This document shows, piece by piece, positions 8,236 through 16,800 of a stretch of 64,000 nt of DNA. Each line of letters begins with the position of its first letter. Within the stretch, counting starts at the first letter, position 1. Made by a program: the position numbers and the translations under genes. The notes beneath the pieces are model-generated. The model saw only the letters and a list, made by a program, of their open reading frames with translations, did no database searches and was not told the origin of the DNA. The stretch is taken from assembly GCA_947499565.1 (NCBI GenBank), contig CANMOV010000001.1, forward strand, positions 1,116,001 through 1,180,000, in the 5' to 3' direction. Source of the DNA: an uncultured Croceitalea sp. (GTDB lineage: Bacteria; Bacteroidota; Bacteroidia; Flavobacteriales; Flavobacteriaceae).

Positions 8236-9519
8236 TTATAATTGTTCAATTTCCTTTTCTGATGCTGGTCCTAATTCATATACAGCCCCCTTTAATTCAA
8301 GTTTTAATTCAGCAACCTTATTCATTTGATTATTTGCCTTATAAACCTTAGCTGCCTGAAGCAAAATTGCAGGTTCAAAGGTCTTACCAACTATATGTTT
8401 TTCCACTAACTCCAGTGCTACTTTTGATTTTCCCATTTTATGATAGACATTTGCAAGTAATCCATAAGCTTCTGCTGTAGGTCTATGTACAACTTCCTTT
8501 AAAGCTATGTTTAAGGCCTTATCATATTGCTGTGTATGATTTAAATAAAATTCAATATCATAAGCATTGTACATATCGCCATAGGCATAAGAATCTCTCT
8601 GAATAGTGGAGTAGTATTTGTCCATGTTTGATGTTACACCAATTTTATCATTCTTATATGCTGAAATTTCTGCTTTGAACAAATAATAATCTGGGGCATT
8701 GTAATTTTCTGTTACAGCATCTAAAATTCGTAAAGCTTCTTTCCCATTTTTCTCATGAGAAAAAACAATCCAAGCGATGCCTTTTTTAGCATAAGCGTTT
8801 TCAGAATCAAGTTCTAAGGTTTTTAAATAATACGTATAGGAATCTTGTATTCTGCCTGCATGACCGTAGTAGTCAGCAATATTACTGTAAGACCAAAGTA
8901 AAAGCGTTTTATTCTTGGACGATTCTGCTTTAGCCATGGCTTTCTCCATAAAATGAATAGTTGTATCCAGATTACCTTTATAATCATTCCATTTTGCAAT
9001 TCGAATGAGATAACCAAAATCGGACATGTTTTTAATACTATCTAGGTACTTTTCTGCTTGATCATAATTCCCAAGTTCCATATGAACATCAAAAAGTAAG
9101 CTTTGCGTGTTTTTCTTCCCTCCTCCTAATTCTGCAGCTTCTTCTGCTAGCGCAAGTGCTTCCTTAAAACGATGTTGTGAAATATAATTTCTTGATAATG
9201 CTCTGCGATATGCCGCTTTATTAATATTTGCTATTTCAACTGCTTTTACTAATGCTTTTTCAGCTTTCCTTAAGTATTTAATATCTCCTGTCTTCTTAAA
9301 AAAACGACTATACTCACCAGCGACGTTCGGAAAACTTAATAATTGAACGCTGTCTGGTTTTATTTTTGAATTCCATAATTCAAAATATTTAGAAGTAGTT
9401 TCCGTAGGGCTAGAAACCAAATAAGTTTCATAGTCACTTGGATTAGTTATGGAGTTTATCTTTCTGTTGTTACAAGAAGCAATGATTAAAAAAGCTATAC
9501 AATAGACTACATTTTTCAT
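8236..9519 (-). CDS. TPR-repeat lipoprotein
   Basis: A 427-residue lipoprotein (lipobox IIASC, cysteine 16) with tetratricopeptide-like helical repeats throughout, for example ALALAEEAAELGG, DSYTYYLKTLELDSENAYAKKG and AYGLLANVYHKMGKSKVALEL. It is transcribed after the two DUF4331 genes, 99 bases away with a terminator-like hairpin between. It probably acts as a periplasmic or membrane scaffold; partner unknown. The linkage to DUF4331 genes is the main clue to its job. Confidence 0.8.
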   Translation of the reverse strand: MKNVVYCIAFLIIASCNNRKINSITNPSDYETYLVSSPTETTSKYFELWNSKIKPDSVQLLSFPNVAGEYSRFFKKTGDIKYLRKAEKALVKAVEIANINKAAYRRALSRNYISQHRFKEALALAEEAAELGGGKKNTQSLLFDVHMELGNYDQAEKYLDSIKNMSDFGYLIRIAKWNDYKGNLDTTIHFMEKAMAKAESSKNKTLLLWSYSNIADYYGHAGRIQDSYTYYLKTLELDSENAYAKKGIAWIVFSHEKNGKEALRILDAVTENYNAPDYYLFKAEISAYKNDKIGVTSNMDKYYSTIQRDSYAYGDMYNAYDIEFYLNHTQQYDKALNIALKEVVHRPTAEAYGLLANVYHKMGKSKVALELVEKHIVGKTFEPAILLQAAKVYKANNQMNKVAELKLELKGAVYELGPASEKEIEQL

Positions 9520-9567
9520 TGAATTAATTTTTAAATATTTGAACCTGTTTTAGTTGTTTTTTATAAA

Positions 9568-9606
9568 GAAAGGGAACCAATTATGGCTCCCTTCCGGCTC
9601 CCTTTC
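9568..9606 (-). terminator. Hairpin after the second DUF4331 gene
   Basis: On the minus strand GAAAGGGAGCC and GGTTCCCTTTC form an 11-bp stem with one G-U pair, followed by TTTATAAAAAAC. The GGGAGCC motif is duplicated inside the loop side. It begins 13 bases past the stop of the gene at 9619 and may end or attenuate transcription before the TPR gene. Confidence 0.6.
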
Positions 9607-9618
9607 ATAGCATAATTC

Positions 9619-10329
9619 TTACTCAGGAGAACCAATATATGGGAAAGTTGTAGTGATATTATCTGCAGTTAAACTTACTCCATCCGTTACTAATTGCGGT
9701 AAACCACCTTCACCGTTAAAACGTACACCGTCTCCCCCTCCAAAAAGAAGAATTAGTGAAACATCTATAACATCATCCTGCAAAGTTCTTCCTGTAAAAC
9801 CAATGGCACCCTCATAGTTTGGTGCTCCAGTGCCACCGTTAAAGTATGTTGTGGGAGCATTTGGCGCTACTTCAAGCACATCTGTGGCTAATACTGTAGT
9901 TAAAACTTCTGCAGTAACTGGGTTGTTCGTAAAACCATCATTGCTAGGACCATTTAAAATATCACCTAAGATGTTTGGTTGATAATCTACATCTTCCGCA
10001 GTTAAACCCAAAGCAATAGCATAAGCATCATGTAAAGCCTCTAAACGAGCCTGGTAAGCGGCTTGAAAGCTTGTTCCTTGATTTGTTGGCACTGAAATGT
10101 TATGGGCGTCCTTGGCGTCGCCATCAGCTCCTAGCACAGTATTAATTCCTGGGCGTCCCATAAAATCCACTTGTGCATAAGTTCCAGAAAAATCAGGATT
10201 CATAGACATCATATCATCATCCATCATTAGGTCATCGTCCATCATCGCTTCGTCATCATTATTACAGGATATAACAGCAAATGCTAGTAATAGCGATAGG
10301 AACAAATATTTTATACGATATATTTTCAT
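9619..10329 (-). CDS. DUF4331-type lipoprotein, C-terminal-half homologue
   Basis: A 236-residue lipoprotein (AVISC lipobox, cysteine 22) with a Met/Asp-rich linker at about residues 25-45. The remainder resembles the C-terminal half of DUF4331 domains: QVDFMGRPGINTV near residue 55 and a C-terminal NNPVT/FPYIGSP segment. It directly follows the gene encoding the N-terminal half, 23 bases downstream. DUF4331 proteins are exported and of unknown function. The acidic, methionine-rich linker might bind metal, which is inference. Confidence 0.75.
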   Translation of the reverse strand: MKIYRIKYLFLSLLLAFAVISCNNDDEAMMDDDLMMDDDMMSMNPDFSGTYAQVDFMGRPGINTVLGADGDAKDAHNISVPTNQGTSFQAAYQARLEALHDAYAIALGLTAEDVDYQPNILGDILNGPSNDGFTNNPVTAEVLTTVLATDVLEVAPNAPTTYFNGGTGAPNYEGAIGFTGRTLQDDVIDVSLILLFGGGDGVRFNGEGGLPQLVTDGVSLTADNITTTFPYIGSPE

Positions 10330-10352
10330 TTTATTAGTTTTTAAGATTGTAA

Positions 10353-11036
10353 TTATTGTTTTCTGTTAGTTGTTATCCAAGTCTTATATACTGCCACTCC
10401 AATAACATTAGTACCAGTTGCTTCTCCAATCATACTGTTTGGCAATTCTATAGCAATAGACATTGTGTTTGCTCCGTCAAAAGTATCCTCACCTGGCACA
10501 TTAAAACCAGAGTTATCCATAGCACTTGGAGCTAAGACTTCGTTAAAACGGAAAAAGTCAAAATAAAAAGGGTCTTGGCGAGGGCCGGCAAAAAGGGAAA
10601 CACCATCTGTAGTTGTTTCCGTAATAGCAGTAGCAGCAGAGATTTCTACATCCCCAAGTGGAGCGTCCACCAACACCTGGCTATTTAAACCAGTTTGACT
10701 AGGTGCAACTGGACCAAAAAAGTACATTCTACCGTCTCTTGGTATCGCTTGTATAACCATATCCTCGGTTAAATCTCCATCAACGTCAATGTTAATCTCG
10801 GTTAGAACATCTTCATCAAATGTTCCATAAGCCAAGTCATCTAGCACGTTAGACTGCAAGTCAACAATAAAGACGGTGTTATCCGAATCTAAAGAGGGTT
10901 CAAAGGCAAAGTAATCCGCAATATCAGCTGTTGTCCCCATACTATCAGGCGCATCAATATGGTCTGCTGCAACAAAAATTCCTGTTGCAATCGCTAAAAG
11001 TCCAAAACCAGTAATAAATTTGGTTGTTTTTTTCAT
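10353..11036 (-). CDS. DUF4331-type exported protein, N-terminal-half homologue
   Basis: A 227-residue protein with an N-terminal signal or anchor helix (residues 8-24) followed by the DHIDAP motif typical of the N-terminus of DUF4331 domains, then DIADYFAFEPS and the NTVFIVDLQ strand. The domain stops after the VIGVAVYKTW strand, where full-length DUF4331 proteins continue into the MGRP segment; here that segment is encoded by the next gene. Both genes lie in one minus-strand unit with the TPR lipoprotein. Function unknown. Confidence 0.78.
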   Translation of the reverse strand: MKKTTKFITGFGLLAIATGIFVAADHIDAPDSMGTTADIADYFAFEPSLDSDNTVFIVDLQSNVLDDLAYGTFDEDVLTEINIDVDGDLTEDMVIQAIPRDGRMYFFGPVAPSQTGLNSQVLVDAPLGDVEISAATAITETTTDGVSLFAGPRQDPFYFDFFRFNEVLAPSAMDNSGFNVPGEDTFDGANTMSIAIELPNSMIGEATGTNVIGVAVYKTWITTNRKQ

Positions 11037-11217
11037 TTTAAATTATTTTTTTGAAGGTTAATACATCCCTACCTACGTGACTTTATACATGTGGGTTTGG
11101 ATTTTAATGTTAAAAAAATCTTAATGGAGTTTTAACCTTAGAAATAAAGGTCTTTGAGTATAACTGTAGGTGAAGTCCTATATTTTCGTTTTCTTTGATT
11201 CTTAATTAACCTACCTT

Positions 11218-12408
11218 ATGAACCCTTCAGCTTCTGGATGGATATCTAAATTTGGCTCTTTATCTAAAGAGCATTTAGATTCCTACACAAATTTTGATTC
11301 GCTATATGATGACTTATTAGTAAATGGATTTATCTATGGTATACATTTGGAAGTTCCTGTATTTATTGAGACAGAGCACGAATTATCCGAAGATGAAGTA
11401 GCAAAAATTAATCTATTATCAGCTTTATACTATTCTTATAGATTTGATACCGGTGATTCTAATTTTGAAACCTTTGTTGACACCGTGTTTAATTATTACA
11501 ATACCCTAGATTTAGGTAAAATCTCTTTTCTAAACAAAATTTTAACTGGTACCAAGACAGATGCACAGTTAGAAAAACTAATAGACTCAAGAATATATTT
11601 AAACGGTAATATATTTAATAGAGCATTTGGGAATAGTCTTTCAAATTCGCTACTTTTTATAGATATCTTACTTTTTAGGGCTTATTTATCCAACAAGACC
11701 AGCCTTATAAGACACGCTCAATTATTGGAATATGTAACCGTAAATATTGCTTACCAAGCATTAAATTCTAAGGAAACAAGTAAGTCAGATGAAAAGCTAA
11801 TTCAACTTTTGGCCTCTTCATTAACTTATGTTGATGTTGAAAATGCAAATTTTGACGGTAGTTATTTAGATATACTTCAAAGCAACTTTACTTCCTGTGA
11901 GAAAAAATACCTTTTAGATATTGCTTGCTTAACTGTCTGGGAAGACCACTCTCTGGACTACACAGAATCGGAATATATTTACGGGTTAGGAAAGGACTTA
12001 AATCATGATAAAAACACCATAGAAATTGCATTAAAAAATGTGCGTATTTTCTTTGAAAAAAATCGTGAAAAAATACCCTATTTAAAAGACACAAATTTGG
12101 CTTCCAAATTCTACGATGGAATGACCAAAAATGTGAGTAAAATAATTCTTAGAAATAGTAAAAGACTTAAAAAAGAATTATCTGAAAGTAAGGAATTGGT
12201 TTTGCTATTAACAAAATCTACGACTAAAGAATTGAACGAAGAAGAACGAAAAAAAATACAAACACAGCTGTTGGATATTTTTAAATCTATCCCTTCATTA
12301 GCAATTTTTATGTTACCAGGTGGTGCTGTTTTATTGCCTATATTTATAAAACTAATACCAAAGCTATTACCTTCGGCTTTTGACGATAACCGAATTAAAG
12401 AAAACTAG
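11218..12408 (+). CDS. LETM1-related biofilm-associated protein
   Basis: A 396-residue protein beginning MNPSASGWISKFG, which matches the flavobacterial LETM1-related biofilm-associated family. The C-terminal ~70 residues (SIPSLAIFMLPGGAVLLPIF) carry the LETM1-like hydrophobic segment and PKLLPSAFDDN tail. The rest is helical and acidic without other recognised motifs. The name comes from family annotation; direct function is not established. It is transcribed divergently from the DUF4331 genes over a 181-base intergenic region and converges on the LytTR gene. Confidence 0.82.
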   Translation: MNPSASGWISKFGSLSKEHLDSYTNFDSLYDDLLVNGFIYGIHLEVPVFIETEHELSEDEVAKINLLSALYYSYRFDTGDSNFETFVDTVFNYYNTLDLGKISFLNKILTGTKTDAQLEKLIDSRIYLNGNIFNRAFGNSLSNSLLFIDILLFRAYLSNKTSLIRHAQLLEYVTVNIAYQALNSKETSKSDEKLIQLLASSLTYVDVENANFDGSYLDILQSNFTSCEKKYLLDIACLTVWEDHSLDYTESEYIYGLGKDLNHDKNTIEIALKNVRIFFEKNREKIPYLKDTNLASKFYDGMTKNVSKIILRNSKRLKKELSESKELVLLLTKSTTKELNEEERKKIQTQLLDIFKSIPSLAIFMLPGGAVLLPIFIKLIPKLLPSAFDDNRIKEN

Positions 12409-12486
12409 ATTTTTAGATTAAAAACGGGGTATAAGAAAAATCTATGGTTCTATTTAAATAATTATAAATCAGAACTCTAAATATAG

Positions 12487-13242
12487 TTATTCCAACCAAA
12501 GCTTGAAATCTTTAACTCTTTCTCTACTTACAATGATTTCTTGCTCTTTAAACTGATTTAGCTTGATTTGAAGCCTAGAATTCGTATAAGAAATGATGTC
12601 GTTGATGTGGTTAATGTTTACGTAAAATTTTCTACTTACTCTAAAGAACATTTTAGGGGATAACTCCTCTTCTAAATTTTCCAATGTAGTATCAAGTAAA
12701 TAATTTCTACCATCTAGAGTTGCGGCATAAGTACCTTTATTTTCACTATAAAAACATTCTACCTCATCGGCATTTATAATTTTTAAGTGTTGCCCTACCC
12801 TAGTAGTAAACCTTTTTTTATACTCCCTTTCAAGTGGGTTTACAAGTAGCTTTTTTATATCTTCAAAATCAACTGAAATCCGCTCCTTTTCAGGCTTAAA
12901 ATCTCGGTACTGTTTTACTGCTTTTTCGAGCTCTTCATCATCGATAGGTTTCAACAAATAATCAATGCTATTTAGCTTGAATGCTTGCAATGCATATTCA
13001 TCGAATGCGGTGGTGAAAATAATCGCACTTCTAACTTCAATAACATCAAAAATCTCAAATGAAAGTCCATCCGAAAGTTGAATGTCCAAAAAAATAAGTT
13101 CGGGATGCTCATTATTCTGAAACCACTCAATGGATTCTTCAACAGAATGTAGCATTGTTGAAACATTTACATTAAGTTGACCCAATAATCTTCCTAATCT
13201 TCTTGCTGCGGGTTTTTCGTCTTCAATGATGATTGCTTTCAT
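12487..13242 (-). CDS. LytTR-family response regulator
   Basis: A 251-residue response regulator. The receiver domain (1-120) has the acidic pair E7-D8, phospho-acceptor D53 (LIFLDIQ), the T77 region (IIFTTAF) and K97 (YLLKPID). The LytTR DNA-binding domain covers about 146-251 (KRFTTRVGQHLKIINADEV, then NINHINDI). It is the last gene of the minus-strand run holding the LytS-type kinase at 15475 and six 2TM genes, so the kinase is its probable partner. Paired LytTR-like sites at 17945-17974 and 20206-20235 are plausible targets (inference). Confidence 0.93.
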   Translation of the reverse strand: MKAIIIEDEKPAARRLGRLLGQLNVNVSTMLHSVEESIEWFQNNEHPELIFLDIQLSDGLSFEIFDVIEVRSAIIFTTAFDEYALQAFKLNSIDYLLKPIDDEELEKAVKQYRDFKPEKERISVDFEDIKKLLVNPLEREYKKRFTTRVGQHLKIINADEVECFYSENKGTYAATLDGRNYLLDTTLENLEEELSPKMFFRVSRKFYVNINHINDIISYTNSRLQIKLNQFKEQEIIVSRERVKDFKLWLE

Positions 13243-13271
13243 TTTGTCTTTCTAAGAGTTTAAAGCTATAG

Positions 13272-13607
13272 CTATTTTTCAGTTTCTTGTTTATCTTTTT
13301 CAATATACTTTTGAATCTGTTTTTCTTCCCATTTTTTAAGGAAAGGCAACTTATGTCTATATAAGATTAGCGCATGTGCTACAATCATTAAACCCCAAAT
13401 TAAAAAGTTAATATGTATCCAATCAAAGTAATAAGATTCGGTAGGGAATCCATTAGGCATCAATGGATTTAGTACTCCGCTTTTGACTAGGTATAATAAC
13501 GCATTGACGATAACAAAGATTTTTAAATGATTGTAAAAACCTTTTAGTTCCTTAACTCTCTTTTGCGCCTTTTGATAACGGTTAGCTGTACTTGTTTCTT
13601 TCTTCAT
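13272..13607 (-). CDS. 2TM domain protein (copy 6 in transcription order)
   Basis: A 111-residue protein with the 2TM layout: an amphipathic start (YQKAQKRVKELKGFYNHL), two membrane helices (about residues 32-50 and 70-90), and a charged KWEEKQIQKYIEKDK tail. Its start overlaps the stop of the upstream 2TM gene by 4 bp. The tail ends in a Lys/Glu-rich stretch shared with the next two copies, placing these three in one subgroup. Function of 2TM domains is unknown; context suggests a role with the adjacent kinase. Confidence 0.82.
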   Translation of the reverse strand: MKKETSTANRYQKAQKRVKELKGFYNHLKIFVIVNALLYLVKSGVLNPLMPNGFPTESYYFDWIHINFLIWGLMIVAHALILYRHKLPFLKKWEEKQIQKYIEKDKQETEK

Positions 13608-13957
13608 CTTCTTGTAAACTTTTCAGTTTCCTCCCTATCTTTTCTAATATAGCTTTGGATTTGACGTTCTTCCCATTTTTTAAAAGGACTGGATATGAAA
13701 ACATTAGCCGCATGCAGCAGCAGTGCTATCCCCCAGATTATAGGTGTGCCATAAACATTCCAATCTATCCATTCTAAAAACCCTGGATTACCTAGTGCTT
13801 CTTTACTCAAAAAAATAAATGTTACTCTTTTAGCAACTAAAAGTAGAAAACCATTCACCACTACATAAACAGTGAGATGTTTATAAAAATTCTTTAATGT
13901 TTCTACTCTTTTCTTTGCCTTTGCCAATTGATCTTTTATCACAGAATCTTTACTCAT
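13604..13957 (-). CDS. 2TM domain protein (copy 5)
   Basis: A 117-residue 2TM protein: AKAKKRVETLKNFYKHL, helices at about residues 28-47 and 72-92, then KKWEERQIQSYIRKDREETEK. Both ends overlap neighbours by 4 bp, indicating translational coupling. The tail shares the KDREETEK/RR ending with copies 4 and 6. Confidence 0.82.
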   Translation of the reverse strand: MSKDSVIKDQLAKAKKRVETLKNFYKHLTVYVVVNGFLLLVAKRVTFIFLSKEALGNPGFLEWIDWNVYGTPIIWGIALLLHAANVFISSPFKKWEERQIQSYIRKDREETEKFTRR

Positions 13958-14286
13958 CTTTTTGTATATTTTTCAGCATCTTCCCTATCCTTTTCCATGT
14001 ACTTTTCAATCTGGCGCTTTTCCCAGTCTTTATTGAAAAAAGGATTTAGCCTAAACACTTTTGCAGCATGAAAAAACAATCCAATTCCCCAGAAAAATAG
14101 GGTAAAGAAATGTTCTATCTGCCAAAAACCTTGACCATCGTATCCGCTTTGAATGAATATATTAACTAAAATAAATGCATTTATAACGGTATAAATTGAA
14201 GCATGTATGTAAAATCCTTTTAGCTCATCTACCCTTTTTTTCGCTCTTGTATATTTATCTTTAGTATTATCCATGATTACCTCCAT
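13954..14286 (-). CDS. 2TM domain protein (copy 4)
   Basis: A 110-residue 2TM protein (YTRAKKRVDELKGFYIH; two helices; NKDWEKRQIEKYMEKDRED). The start at 14286 overlaps the upstream gene by 10 bp; an ATG at 14274 (MDNTKDKY) would remove the overlap and gives the same spacing to the RV-LKGFY motif as in the other copies, so it is an equally good start. The 3' end overlaps copy 5 by 4 bp. Confidence 0.8.
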   Translation of the reverse strand: MEVIMDNTKDKYTRAKKRVDELKGFYIHASIYTVINAFILVNIFIQSGYDGQGFWQIEHFFTLFFWGIGLFFHAAKVFRLNPFFNKDWEKRQIEKYMEKDREDAEKYTKR

Positions 14287-14579
14287 TTTTCATTATCTTC
14301 TTGCTTCTCCATATATTCCTGTATCTTTCTTTTCTCCCAGTCTTTTCCAAAGAAAGGGTTTAGACCAAATGTCCCAATCGCATGTGCAATAAGTCCGATT
14401 CCCCATCCTAAGGCTGCCCACAAGAACCACATATAACGCCATCCATCGGTCCAATAATTTAGTGCAGCAAGACCCCCTATTACTAATACATATGAAGTTA
14501 CATGACCGTAAAACTTTTTAAGCTCTTCAACCCGCTCCCGTGCTCTAATGTATTTGTTTTCGTTTCTATTAATTTCCAT
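14277..14579 (-). CDS. 2TM domain protein (copy 3)
   Basis: A 100-residue 2TM protein: YIRARERVEELKKFYGHV, helices at about 31-45 and 51-70, then FGLNPFFGKDWEKRKIQEYMEK. The FG-NP-GK-WE-RKI-M tail is the form shared with copies 1 and 2 and with the C-terminus of the histidine kinase, unlike the three downstream copies. Confidence 0.82.
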   Translation of the reverse strand: MEINRNENKYIRARERVEELKKFYGHVTSYVLVIGGLAALNYWTDGWRYMWFLWAALGWGIGLIAHAIGTFGLNPFFGKDWEKRKIQEYMEKQEDNEKWR

Positions 14580-14624
14580 TATCGTATGCTTTGATTGACT
14601 GATTGATTTAAAATTACAAATTGT

Positions 14625-14912
14625 TTAAAAAACATCCTTATCCATTAATTCTTTCACTTTTCGTTCTTCCCAATCTTTTCCGAATAAAAGATGAGTCCCA
14701 AAAAGTCTAAATGCCTTCAAAGAAAGACTTAAACCTACACCAAAAACAACCCATAAGAACCATGGATGCGTCCATTCATTAAGGTAGTAATTTATGGCTC
14801 CAGTTATTATTATTGCTAGTATTCCTCTAAAAACTCGCCCATAAAATCGTTTTAATTTGACCACTCTATCTTGAGCCTTCCTATATTTTGTTTCGTTTAT
14901 ATTTGATTCCAT
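14625..14912 (-). CDS. 2TM domain protein (copy 2)
   Basis: A 95-residue 2TM protein: YRKAQDRVVKLKRFYGRV, two helices (about 28-43 and 50-68), and FGKDWEERKVKELMDKDVF. It is separated from its neighbours by about 45 bases each side. It lacks the conserved WG-GL-HA motif of the second helix seen in the other copies (here FGVGLSLSLKA). Confidence 0.8.
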   Translation of the reverse strand: MESNINETKYRKAQDRVVKLKRFYGRVFRGILAIIITGAINYYLNEWTHPWFLWVVFGVGLSLSLKAFRLFGTHLLFGKDWEERKVKELMDKDVF

Positions 14913-14961
14913 GAGTTTTATTTTTTATACTCAGCTTGACTGGGCATCTATTATTGATAAA

Positions 14962-15240
14962 TTAAAATTCGTCACTATTCATTAATTCTTTGATTTTACG
15001 TTCTTCCCAGTTTTTGCCTAACAAAGGGTTAAAACCAAAGGCGCATATTCCATGAAATAAAAGCCCTAGACCCCAACCTACAGCTGGGAATATAGCCCAA
15101 GGAAAATCTGTTGTCCTATAGTTTAAATATCCCAAAAGAGGGATAACAATTAAGTACGTTATTAGGTTGCTGTAAAAGCCTTTTATTTCTTCTACTCTTT
15201 TTTTTGCTTTTTGATACTTATCCTCGTCTCTATTATACAT
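14962..15240 (-). CDS. 2TM domain protein (copy 1)
   Basis: A 92-residue 2TM protein, the first free copy after the kinase. It is closely related to the kinase's own C-terminal module: both read RV..IKGFY.NL..YLIVIP, then NFRTTDF/NYRTTDF, then a GWG.GL..H helix and a WEE.KIKELM tail. This suggests that it and the kinase tail arose by a recent duplication. A 234-base gap with a heptamer repeat lies between the two genes. Confidence 0.82.
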   Translation of the reverse strand: MYNRDEDKYQKAKKRVEEIKGFYSNLITYLIVIPLLGYLNYRTTDFPWAIFPAVGWGLGLLFHGICAFGFNPLLGKNWEERKIKELMNSDEF

Positions 15241-15356
15241 GATGATATGTTTTATTATGATTGTTTTTAATTACATACCAAATCTCCGAATACCAAAAGA
15301 GTTTTAAAAAACTGTATGGCTGAGTTGTAATTTTTGATGGATGGATTGTGAAAATA

Positions 15357-15418
15357 GTTGAAGGTTGAAGGTTGAAGGTTGAAGGTTGAAGGTTGAAGGT
15401 TGAAGGTTGAAGGTTGAA
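15357..15418. repeat. Perfect heptamer tandem repeat, GTTGAAG x 8.9
   Basis: Eight exact copies of GTTGAAG followed by a six-base partial copy, without interruptions. It sits in the 234-base gap between the kinase stop (15475) and the start of the first free 2TM gene (15240), 117 bases upstream of that ATG. A seven-base unit outside coding sequence cannot shift a frame but can change spacing in steps of seven. I see no other feature in this gap. Confidence 0.95.
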
Positions 15419-15474
15419 AATATAATTTATAAATTCCTAACCTCAACCCACATCTGCTTACAGCTTACTAATTA

Positions 15475-16797
15475 TTAAAAATCCTCTTTTTCCATTAACT
15501 CTTTAATCTTCTTTTCTTCCCAACGTTTCCCCCAAAGTGGATTGTAGCCAAAAGCTTCCATAGCATGCATGGTTAAACCAAATCCCCAACCAAGAGTTGG
15601 AAAGAAGGCCCAAAGAAAATCGGTGGTTCTAAAGTTTAAGAACCATAAGAAAGGGATAACTATTAAATAAGCAGTAAGGTTACCATAAAAGCCTTTAATG
15701 GCATCCACACGCTCTTTAGCTTTTAAATACCTTTTTTCTTCAATATGTGTTTCCTGGGTTTCTAACACAGAAATCTTTTTACTCAACATGGGAAGAGAAA
15801 CACTAAAATCTTTTATGGATTTTTGAATGTTCACTTTTCTATCTGAAAGGATATTATAGCGTTGTTCTATATTCTGCAGACCTACTCCGCTGCTTTTCCT
15901 AACTACCTGTTTTTCTTGAAGATTATTCTTTACAATTAGATTCCCATTCTCCTCAAATACCTTAATATGTAAAGGCTTTGAAGAAGTTACAACATTGTGC
16001 TTAACAGCATTTTCCAGCAATAACTGAAGTGAAAGCGGGACTATCTTAGCCTCAGGATTGAGAGATTCTTCTGGAATATCAAAAACGATACTGTCCTCAA
16101 AACGCATTTTTAAAAGACGTACATAAGTCCTAGCAAAGTCCAGCTCCTCATTCACTGTAACTAAATCCTTATTTTTTTGTTCTAGTACGTAACGATATAC
16201 CTTAGATAAGGAAGTTGTGAATTTTTGAGCTTGGTCGGGATCTTCTTCAATAAGACTGGTTAGTACATTTAGGCTATTAAATAAAAAATGAGGGTCCAGT
16301 TGGTTTTTTAAAGCATCAAAACGAGCAGAGGCTGTGCCCGCAATAATTTTTTGCTCTTTAACTTGTCTTTTCTGGAGTGCTCTGTAGAAATAGAAAGCAT
16401 GTATAAAAAGTGAAACTATTAAGGTAATTATAAGTGCAATTATATAAGGTGTAACCTTTTCTTTCTCAATAAATTCACTTACTGACCTTCCTGTATAATA
16501 ATAGGTTAAAAAATACCTAAGAATACCAAAAACGACAAAAGTTATTACAATAGAACCTATAGCCCCAAACCATAAGCGCTTTTTTGGGTCTTTTTCCCAG
16601 TCGTATCGTATACTTATACCATCATAGTAATAGGAATTCGCAGCTGTAAGTCCAAAAGAAAAGATAAAACTGATGATAATCTGCCGAGTGACACTCTCCA
16701 TGGATAAATCGCCATAATTAAAAATAAAAAGGTTCATCAAGGAAATAAATACCGTAATGAGTAAGGAGACCTTTAGAACCTTAATAAAATTCTTCAT
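15475..16797 (-). CDS. LytS-type sensor histidine kinase fused to a C-terminal 2TM domain
   Basis: A 440-residue kinase. Four N-terminal membrane helices (about 8-28, 38-55, 76-98, 116-137) precede a His_kinase domain with phospho-acceptor H170 in the DPHFLFNSLN motif, an N-box (LLLENAVKHN) and a G-box (SSGVGLQNIEQRY) of the ATPase. Unusually, residues about 357-440 are a 2TM module (RYLKAKERVDAIKGFYGNL to the WEEKKIKELM tail) like the six free 2TM proteins that follow. It is probably the partner of the LytTR regulator at 12487. The fusion makes a physical link between 2TM proteins and the kinase likely (inference). Confidence 0.92.
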   Translation of the reverse strand: MKNFIKVLKVSLLITVFISLMNLFIFNYGDLSMESVTRQIIISFIFSFGLTAANSYYYDGISIRYDWEKDPKKRLWFGAIGSIVITFVVFGILRYFLTYYYTGRSVSEFIEKEKVTPYIIALIITLIVSLFIHAFYFYRALQKRQVKEQKIIAGTASARFDALKNQLDPHFLFNSLNVLTSLIEEDPDQAQKFTTSLSKVYRYVLEQKNKDLVTVNEELDFARTYVRLLKMRFEDSIVFDIPEESLNPEAKIVPLSLQLLLENAVKHNVVTSSKPLHIKVFEENGNLIVKNNLQEKQVVRKSSGVGLQNIEQRYNILSDRKVNIQKSIKDFSVSLPMLSKKISVLETQETHIEEKRYLKAKERVDAIKGFYGNLTAYLIVIPFLWFLNFRTTDFLWAFFPTLGWGFGLTMHAMEAFGYNPLWGKRWEEKKIKELMEKEDF

Positions 16798-16800
16798 AGA

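Noticed and set aside
11074-11097. AACC-N16-CGTA, ECF-like promoter upstream of the DUF4331 genes
   Set aside because: Short, degenerate motif; the same pattern is not seen before the ECF sigma gene or sodC, so there is no support for a regulon.
12409-12486. Convergent-gene terminator between LETM1-related and LytTR genes
   Set aside because: Only weak AT-rich dyads (GTTCT/AGAAC); no T run with a stable stem.
15241-15356. ACAGTTTTT upstream of the first 2TM gene as a third LytTR site
   Set aside because: Fails at the [AG] position and lacks a partner repeat at the right spacing.
15357-15418. Heptamer array as a CRISPR
   Set aside because: Contiguous 7-base units without spacers; no cas genes.
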